Origin: CALJIC01 sp039805565
Lineage (GTDB): Bacteria > Chloroflexota > Chloroflexia > Chloroflexales > Roseiflexaceae
Reading direction: 5' to 3'
NCBI GenBank assembly: GCA_039805565.1
Contig: JBDLTZ010000351.1
Coordinates: 1-11,310, forward strand
Length of the DNA: 11,310 nt
Of the stretch, positions 5,198-11,310 are shown one piece after another (the stretch's first letter is position 1; each line of letters opens with the position of its first letter). A model generated the notes under the pieces. That model ran no database searches, was not told where the DNA came from, and worked only from the letters and a program-made list of their open reading frames with translations. A program made the position numbers and the translations under genes.

Positions 5198-6580
5198 TCA
5201 CGGTGACGGTTTCGGCGCGCTGAGGCTCGTAGGCGCGGGGGCCGGCTCGCCGCGCAGAAAGGCGGAGTCGGCGAGCAGGTTCGCGCCCCACAGGCGCTCC
5301 TCGCGCAGCCAGTCAGCATCGCGGTAGCGCGGCTCGGCGGCAAGGGCCTGTGCGAACCAACGCTGCCCCTCGGCCTGCTCGCCGGCGGCGTGGAGTGCCA
5401 CACCCAGCGCGGCTGCGGCGTCGGCATGCGCGGGGGCCAGATCGAGCGCCAGCAGCCAGGCGCGAATAGCGGGCTCGCGCTGCCCGAGCTCGTAGAGGCA
5501 GAGCGCCTTGTCGCTGTACAGCGCGTGCCAGCTCGGCGCCAGGATCAGCGCCTCCTCAAAGGCGCGCACGGCCTCCTCGTAGCGCCCCTGGCGCAGCCGC
5601 GCGAGGCCGTCGTCACGCCAGGCGCGCGCCTCGGGCGGGATGCTGTCTGGGGCATCGGGGGGTACCTGTGGCGCAGCCACGGCGAGGTCGGCGTCACCGC
5701 GCGGCCCTTCAGTGGGCTCCGTGGCAGCATCGCCGCGCAGCGTGTCTCGCGCCTGGCTTGGGGGTGTGGCGCCGGGCTGCGCGTCAGACTGGGCCGGCTC
5801 TCCGGGGCGCACCAACATCAGCAGCAGCACTACGACCAGCGCGCCGAGCGCCAGGACGGGGAAGTTGAGTGGAGCGCGCCGGCCCGGGCGCAGCGAGTCG
5901 ATGAAGCGCGCCAGCGTGCGCATGTTGTCTTCGAGGCCGTGCAGGTCGACATGGCTGGCCCCGTTCCAAGCCGCGCGCGTCTCGGCCTGAATGCGTGCGA
6001 CGCGCTCCAGCGCAGCGAGGCGCTCAGCGTGGGCGCGCTCGGGGGGGTCATGGCCGCGCCAGTGCCGGTGCGTGGCACTCTGCGTGCGGAGGGCGGCGTT
6101 CAGATTGCTCCAGGCCTCGGGCCACCTCCCGGCGGGCAGCCTGCCGTGCGCCCGCCGCTGGTGCTCGAGGTACTCCAGTGTGTTCACGGCGCGGCGCGCC
6201 CCGCAGGCGGCGATCTGCTCGTCTATCAGCGCCAGGTGGCTGTAGAGCGACGGCGGGGCCAGCGGGCGGCCCTGAGGGTCAGTGCCCCAGCGCTGCTCGG
6301 CCGCGCGGAGCCGAGCGAGGAGTGCGTTGTACCAGGCAAGGCTTTGCACGGCGGACGAATCGCGCTCCACGCACAGGGCCAGGGCAGCGTCGCTGCCGGG
6401 GGCGAGCCTGTCGGCCCAAGCTGCGCTGGCCGCGTCGGCGGTGCGCTCGCTCGCCGCGAGCTGGTGGAAGGCTATGGACCACCAGTGGCCGTCTTCCCAG
6501 ACGACCGAGGACTGGCCCGGGCCGGGCCGCGCCTGCTCGTGCTGCAAGAGCTGTTCGCGCGCCGTGGAGATATCGTTCAT
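5198..6580 (-). CDS. Membrane-anchored TPR-repeat protein
   Basis: A 460-residue protein in three parts. Residues 1-235 are a helical, Ala/Arg-rich domain with several tryptophans that I do not recognise. One transmembrane helix follows (about 239-257, NFPVLALGALVVVLLLMLV), preceded by RPGRR. A Pro/Ala/Asp-rich linker (about 258-315) leads to roughly three TPR units (318-351, 352-385, 386-419), recognisable by GLARLRQGRYEEAVRAFEEA and ALDLAPAHADA. By the positive-inside rule the N-terminal domain is cytoplasmic and the TPRs are outside, but the charge bias is modest. TPRs bind partner proteins; no enzymatic motif is visible. The ribosome site before the ATG is weak (AAGG about 10 bases ahead). 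It is transcribed alone, convergent with the lipoprotein gene. The role is unknown. Confidence 0.78.
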   Translation of the reverse strand: MNDISTAREQLLQHEQARPGPGQSSVVWEDGHWWSIAFHQLAASERTADAASAAWADRLAPGSDAALALCVERDSSAVQSLAWYNALLARLRAAEQRWGTDPQGRPLAPPSLYSHLALIDEQIAACGARRAVNTLEYLEHQRRAHGRLPAGRWPEAWSNLNAALRTQSATHRHWRGHDPPERAHAERLAALERVARIQAETRAAWNGASHVDLHGLEDNMRTLARFIDSLRPGRRAPLNFPVLALGALVVVLLLMLVRPGEPAQSDAQPGATPPSQARDTLRGDAATEPTEGPRGDADLAVAAPQVPPDAPDSIPPEARAWRDDGLARLRQGRYEEAVRAFEEALILAPSWHALYSDKALCLYELGQREPAIRAWLLALDLAPAHADAAAALGVALHAAGEQAEGQRWFAQALAAEPRYRDADWLREERLWGANLLADSAFLRGEPAPAPTSLSAPKPSP

Positions 6581-6603
6581 GTGTGCCAGCCTTGCGCGTT
6601 GAG

Positions 6604-6627
6604 AGGAGTACGATGACTCCTAGTGTA
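6604..6627 (-). promoter_or_regulatory. Candidate operator and -10 box of the TPR gene
   Basis: AGGAGT-N6-ACTCCT (6604-6621) is a perfect 6+6 inverted repeat. Directly next to it, on the minus strand, is a -10-like TACACT (6622-6627). The repeat would cover the transcription start of the TPR gene, 24-41 bases ahead of its start codon, a typical place for a repressor site. There is no clear -35 box, so this is tentative. Confidence 0.35.
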
Positions 6628-6721
6628 CGCCTGGGGTCAGGGCACAAACGCGGACTCCGGTGATGGCTAGGCCGCAACGGGTGAAGATTCCTGCTCGAAC
6701 AAGGAGCGCGCACCGGCCGCG

Positions 6722-7126
6722 TTACACCTCGTCCAGTACCACCGCAAAAGTGACGGCGATCTCGGGCGAGAGCGAGGCGCGGACGGTGCAGTACTTGTTG
6801 AGCGCCAGATCGGCCGCGCGCCGCAGCTTCGCCTCAGTGAGACCCTCGGCGGAGACCTCAAAGCGCAAGTGGATGGCGCGGTAGGCCCGCGGGGGCGTGG
6901 GCAGCTGCTCGCCCGTCACCGTCACCACCAGCCGCCGCAACGTCGCACGCTGCTTCGCAACGATCGCGACCACGTCGTGGGCGGCGCACCCCGCCAGCGC
7001 CAGTAGCAGCGCCTCGGCGGGGCTGACGCCCGGCTCCCCACCGGAGCCGAGCGCGACCGTGTTCCCGCCGCTGTCAACGCCCTGGTAGCGCTGCCCCTCG
7101 ACCCAGGTGAGCTCGACGCGGCGCAT
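6722..7126 (-). CDS. OsmC family thiol peroxidase-like protein
   Basis: A 134-residue protein of the OsmC/Ohr superfamily, with typical length. The hallmark GVSPAEALLLALAGC (33-47) carries the first conserved cysteine, C47, and KYCTVRASLS (111-120) carries the second, C113. In this superfamily the two cysteines form the peroxidatic/resolving pair that reduces organic hydroperoxides. The general OsmC/YhfA pattern fits better than Ohr, but I cannot place it firmly. Its ATG overlaps the stop of the LLM oxidoreductase by one base (TGATG), so the two are translationally coupled in one operon with this gene second. A longer in-frame reading upstream exists inside the LLM gene but is not family-like. 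I see no clear terminator after it. Confidence 0.88.
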   Translation of the reverse strand: MRRVELTWVEGQRYQGVDSGGNTVALGSGGEPGVSPAEALLLALAGCAAHDVVAIVAKQRATLRRLVVTVTGEQLPTPPRAYRAIHLRFEVSAEGLTEAKLRRAADLALNKYCTVRASLSPEIAVTFAVVLDEV

Positions 7127-7995
7127 CAGCGCACGCCCAGGGCGTCGGCGGCCTGGCGCAGGGCGTCGATGTGCTGCTGCGGCGAGGTGAACCCCATGCC
7201 CATCGTGTTGATGGTCATGTACTGCGCACCGAGCTGCCGCCATGCCTCCGCGTGCGCAGCCCACTGCTCGCGCGGCACCCGCCCGAGGCTCAGCTGACCC
7301 TCCAGGCCCACCGCGTCGGGGTCGCGCCCGGCCTCCATGGCGTACGCGCGGATGCGCTGCACCTGAGCGCGCAGGGCATCGTCAGGAGCGCGGAAGACGA
7401 TCCAGCCGTCACCGATGCGCCCGATGCGCCGGAGCGTCTGCTCGGCGTAGCCGCCGATCCAGATCGGGACCGAGCGGCGCACCGGCAGCGGGTTGATGCC
7501 GGCGGCCTCCACCTTGTGCCATCGGCCGCGGAAGTCCACCACCTGCTCGGCGAACAGCGCGCGCAGCAGGGCGATCTGCTCCTCGCTGCGCACGCCGCGG
7601 TTGGTGAAGTCCTCATTCAGCCCCTGGTACTCCACGTCGTTCCAGCCCACACCGATGCCAAGTCGCAGTCGCCCGCCGCTCAGCACGTCAACCTCGGCGG
7701 CCTGCTTGGCGACGAGCGCCGTCTGCCGCTGCGGCAGGATGACCACACCCGTCACCAGCTCCACCCGCTGCGTGACGGCCGCGAGGTAGCCGAACAGCAC
7801 GAATATCTCATGGAAGGGGGTCTCGCTCGTGTAGGGGCCACTCCAGCCGGGGCGGGTGGCGGTGGACGCGCCGAGCACGTGGTCGTAGGCCAGGATCGTG
7901 CGGTAGCCCATGCCCTCGACCGCCTGCGCGTAATCGCGCAGCGCGACGGGATCGTTGCCGAACTCGGTCTGCGGGAAGGTCACGCCGATGCGCAT
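7126..7995 (-). CDS. LLM-class F420-dependent oxidoreductase
   Basis: A 289-residue luciferase-like monooxygenase superfamily protein with a predicted (beta/alpha)8 barrel. Residues 1-40 (MRIGVTFPQ to YDHV) form the first strands, LSGGRLRLGIGVGWN (105-119) is the diagnostic flavin/F420-binding stretch, and VPIWIGG (176-182) is a second signature strand. The motif set resembles the F420-dependent subgroup typified by Rv2161c-like proteins (TIGR03619-type) rather than the FMN-dependent alkanal monooxygenases; the cofactor is inferred. The substrate is unknown. An AAGGAG ribosome site (8005-8010) lies 9 bases ahead of the ATG. Its stop codon overlaps the start of the OsmC gene (TGATG), making a two-gene operon. 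It is divergent from the GH13 glucosidase, with operator-like repeats in between. Confidence 0.88.
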   Translation of the reverse strand: MRIGVTFPQTEFGNDPVALRDYAQAVEGMGYRTILAYDHVLGASTATRPGWSGPYTSETPFHEIFVLFGYLAAVTQRVELVTGVVILPQRQTALVAKQAAEVDVLSGGRLRLGIGVGWNDVEYQGLNEDFTNRGVRSEEQIALLRALFAEQVVDFRGRWHKVEAAGINPLPVRRSVPIWIGGYAEQTLRRIGRIGDGWIVFRAPDDALRAQVQRIRAYAMEAGRDPDAVGLEGQLSLGRVPREQWAAHAEAWRQLGAQYMTINTMGMGFTSPQQHIDALRQAADALGVR

Positions 7996-8037
7996 GCTCT
8001 GTATCTCCTTGCGCTGGGTGTGCGAGCGTAGTGAGTC

Positions 8038-8069
8038 TTGAGTCGTGCGTACTCAACCCTGATGTTGAG
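8038..8069. promoter_or_regulatory. Alternating TTGAG/CTCAA half-sites, candidate operator
   Basis: Three half-sites lie in 32 bases: TTGAGT (8038-8043), ACTCAA/CTCAAC (8051-8057) and GTTGAG (8064-8069). The first two form the perfect inverted repeat TTGAGT-N7-ACTCAA, and the last two form CTCAAC-N6-GTTGAG. The third overlaps the -35 box of the glucosidase promoter. The position between divergent genes suggests a regulator that binds both sides. Confidence 0.5.
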
Positions 8070-8109
8070 GGCGCCGCACGCCGTGCTACAATAGCGGTGC
8101 TGGAGCACC
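8065..8109 (+). promoter_or_regulatory. Promoter and start-site palindrome of the glucosidase
   Basis: TTGAGG (8065-8070) and TACAAT (8087-8092), with a 16-base spacer, form a promoter; TGC precedes the -10 (extended -10). The predicted start is near 8099, within a perfect palindrome GGTGCT-GG-AGCACC (8096-8109). A palindrome at +1 is a common repressor position. The leader to the ATG at 8368 would be about 270 bases. Confidence 0.6.
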
Positions 8110-8367
8110 ATTATACGCGGTATGCGCTTCAACCCTCACCCCACCACACCCCCGCAGCCAGCCCCACCCCAGCGAAGGAGCGCCGCCTCGTGGACCATCA
8201 CGTGCCACCTGCTCATCCCACATCTGCGCTGCTACAGGTGTCGGGCGGCGCATGGCGACTGCCGCAGCACACGATCACACCACCGCGCTGGAGGGACGAC
8301 AGGCGTGCGGAGGAGCTGCTGGCAGCGCACCGCAGCATGATGCGTCAAACGCGACAAGAGGAACACT
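8110..8367 (+). other. Long untranslated leader of the glucosidase
   Basis: About 260 bases between the palindrome and the ATG hold no gene I can support. A GTG at 8190 has AAGGAG ahead of it and opens an in-frame stretch that overlaps the glucosidase start, but the peptide is Pro/His/Arg-rich and unlike a real protein. No riboswitch or attenuator fold was recognised by eye. Confidence 0.4.
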
Positions 8368-9951
<1,584 letters not shown>

Positions 9952-9958
9952 TTCGACG

Positions 9959-9987
9959 TTGACACCCACCATACCCGGTGCTACGAT
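9959..9987 (+). promoter_or_regulatory. Promoter of the amine oxidase gene
   Basis: A perfect TTGACA (9959-9964) and TACGAT (9982-9987) have a 17-base spacer, with TGC ahead of the -10. The -35 starts 8 bases after the glucosidase stop codon, so the oxidase has its own promoter even though the genes are close. The leader would be about 38 bases. Confidence 0.75.
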
Positions 9988-10032
9988 CTGTCGCATCTCA
10001 GCCAGCTTGCATTACTATCAGGTGTCATCGTT

Positions 10033-11181
10033 ATGTCGTCCACGTACGACGCGATCATCATCGGCCTGGGCGCGATGGGCAGCGCCACGGCCTACCAGCT
10101 CGCGCGGCGCGGGGTGCGGGTGCTCGGCCTCGAGCGCTTCACCCCCGCGCACAGCCGCGGCTCGAGCCACGGGCACTCGCGCATCATCCGGCAGGCCTAC
10201 ATGGAGGACCCGGCCTACGTGCCGCTGCTGCTCAGGGCGTACGAGCTGTGGGAGGAGATCGAGCGCGAGAGCGGCCAGGCGCTGCTGACGCTCACCGGCG
10301 GGCTGATGCTCGGCGCGCCGGACAGCCAGGCGGTAGCGGGGGCGGCCCGCAGCGCCGAGGAGCACGGGCTGCCCTACGAGCTGCTCGACGCCGCTGATCT
10401 GCGGCGGCGCTTCCCGCCCCTGCGCCCCGAGCCGGGCACGGTGGCGCTGTACGAGCACCGCGCCGGGTTCGTGCGACCCGAGGCGAGCATCGGCGCGTTC
10501 CTGGGACGTGCGGCCGCACTGGGGGCTGAGCTGCGCTTCGAGGAGCCGGCGCTCTGCTGGGAGGCCGGCGAGCGCGGGGTGCGCGTGACGACGGCGCGCG
10601 GGACGTACGAGGCGGGGCGGCTGGTGGTCGCCGGGGGTGCGTGGGCGCCGGAGCTGCTGGGTGAGCTCGGGGCGCCGCTGCACGCGCGGCGCAAGGTGCT
10701 CTTCTGGTTCACGCCCACGGGAGGGGTCGAGCCGTTCCTGCCGGACCGCTTCCCGATCTATATCTGGGAGCTGTCGCCCGAGCTGTCGTTCTACGGCTTT
10801 CCGCACCAGGAGGGCGCTCCGGGGGGCATAAAGGTGGCGCTGCACTCCGGCGGCGAGCCCTGCACCCCCGAGACGATCGACCGCACGGTGCGGCCGGAGG
10901 ATGTGACGGCGATCCGCGAGGCGGTGGGTGAGCGCATCCCTGCCCTCCAGGGGCCGCTGCTGGAGGCGGCCACGTGCATGTACACCATGACGCCCGACGA
11001 GCACTTCGTGGTGGGCATGCACCCGAGCCGGCCGAACGTGGTTGTGGCGTCGCCCTGCTCGGGGCACGGCTTCAAGTTCACGAGCGTGATGGGGGAGGTG
11101 CTGGCGGACCTGGCTCAGACGGGGGAGACGCGCCACCCGATCAGGCTGTTCAGCCCGCTGCGCTTCTCTGCGACCACGTAG
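10033..11181 (+). CDS. FAD amine oxidase, sarcosine oxidase/N-methyltryptophan oxidase type
   Basis: A 382-residue flavoprotein matching monomeric sarcosine oxidase (MSOX) and N-methyl-L-tryptophan oxidase (SolA) in length. The FAD motif GLGAMGSA is at 11-18. SRGSSHGHSRIIRQAY (41-56) corresponds to the family's SxHHGxTRIIRxAY stretch. CMYTMTPDEHFVVG (315-328) contains C315, the covalent FAD-linkage cysteine known from MSOX. GIKVALH (265-271) supplies the active-site Lys/His pair, and CSGHGFKF (342-349) carries the family's Lys348. These enzymes oxidise N-methyl amino acids with O2, giving H2O2 and formaldehyde. All key residues are present, so it should be active; sarcosine versus another N-methyl substrate cannot be told. 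The ribosome site AGGTG (10020-10024) precedes the ATG by 8 bases. GC-rich repeats follow the stop codon. Confidence 0.92.
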   Translation: MSSTYDAIIIGLGAMGSATAYQLARRGVRVLGLERFTPAHSRGSSHGHSRIIRQAYMEDPAYVPLLLRAYELWEEIERESGQALLTLTGGLMLGAPDSQAVAGAARSAEEHGLPYELLDAADLRRRFPPLRPEPGTVALYEHRAGFVRPEASIGAFLGRAAALGAELRFEEPALCWEAGERGVRVTTARGTYEAGRLVVAGGAWAPELLGELGAPLHARRKVLFWFTPTGGVEPFLPDRFPIYIWELSPELSFYGFPHQEGAPGGIKVALHSGGEPCTPETIDRTVRPEDVTAIREAVGERIPALQGPLLEAATCMYTMTPDEHFVVGMHPSRPNVVVASPCSGHGFKFTSVMGEVLADLAQTGETRHPIRLFSPLRFSATT

Positions 11182-11194
11182 GGTCGCCACTACG

Positions 11195-11293
11195 GCGGGC
11201 GCTCCGCCCCGCGCTCCGGGTCTCGCACTGGCGGGCGTGCTTGCTGCTCTGATGCAGTGTTGGTTGTGCGGGCGCTCCGCCCCGCGCCCCGGG
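11195..11293. repeat. Two near-identical GC-rich hairpin repeats
   Basis: A 26-base unit at 11195-11220 recurs at 11268-11293 with a single change (T11215 versus C11288), a period of 73 bases. Each copy contains a self-complementary GGGCG-CTC-CGCCC core. After the second copy, CGGGCC-ACGG-GGCCCG (11290-11305) forms another hairpin. The array begins 14 bases after the amine oxidase stop codon and may continue past the window end. It could act as a transcript-end hairpin or be a dispersed intergenic repeat. Confidence 0.65.
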
Positions 11294-11310
11294 CCACGGG
11301 GCCCGCCCCC

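Noticed and set aside
5055..8050. The 10-mer AGTCGTGCGT occurring at 5055-5064 and 8041-8050
   Set aside because: Repeated 10-mers are expected by chance in a window of this length, and the flanks do not match.
10018..11190. Long minus-strand reading frame opposite the amine oxidase
   Set aside because: The plus strand carries all MSOX-family residues including Cys315; the antisense translation has no family features.

Overview
This GC-rich window carries housekeeping and metabolic genes with short, mostly explained intergenic gaps. The first ~120 bases are an exception at about 38% GC by hand count. A ferredoxin- or deazaflavin-type disulfide reductase candidate, an F420-type luciferase-like oxidoreductase, a cysteine-free L33, a GH13 glucosidase and a sarcosine-oxidase-type flavoenzyme fit a high-GC, F420-using bacterium. 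Chloroflexota is my best guess and Actinobacteria the main alternative; no rRNA or single diagnostic marker is present, so this is inference.

Layout. 1-120 is AT-rich with no gene I can support. 132-443 is a complete unit for ribosomal protein L33 (rpmG): promoter, 54-codon gene and a U-poor hairpin. 520-762 is a complete small-RNA unit: near-consensus promoter, tRNA-Ala(CGC), tRNA-Ala(GGC) and a strong intrinsic terminator. On the minus strand follow a four-helix LiaI/DUF5668-like membrane protein (777-1187), a two-domain RsmC/RlmG-type rRNA methyltransferase (1335-2525) and a PIG-L family deacetylase (2571-3401). Divergent from the last is a thioredoxin-reductase-like flavoprotein (3671-4588) that lacks the usual NADPH motifs. 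A small lipoprotein (4670-5047) follows. A large hairpin separates it from a convergent membrane-anchored TPR protein (5198-6580, minus). A translationally coupled minus-strand pair comes next: an LLM-class flavin oxidoreductase (7126-7995) and an OsmC family protein (6722-7126). Divergent from it is a GH13 alpha-glucosidase (8368-9951), followed by an FAD amine oxidase of the monomeric sarcosine oxidase/N-methyltryptophan oxidase family (10033-11181). The window ends in GC-rich, hairpin-forming repeats.

How they relate. Most genes look like independent units rather than one pathway. Three carry a redox/thiol theme (TrxR-like protein, LLM oxidoreductase, OsmC). The LLM-OsmC pair is the only clear operon. 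Four plus-strand promoters (L33, tRNA, glucosidase, amine oxidase) share a TTGA-type -35 box, a 16-17 base spacer and a TGn-extended -10 box. The intergenic region between LLM-OsmC and the glucosidase holds several inverted repeats placed like operators. I found no CRISPR array, transposase, phage gene or obvious defence system; the most unusual items are the NADPH-motif-less TrxR-like protein and the operator-like repeats.
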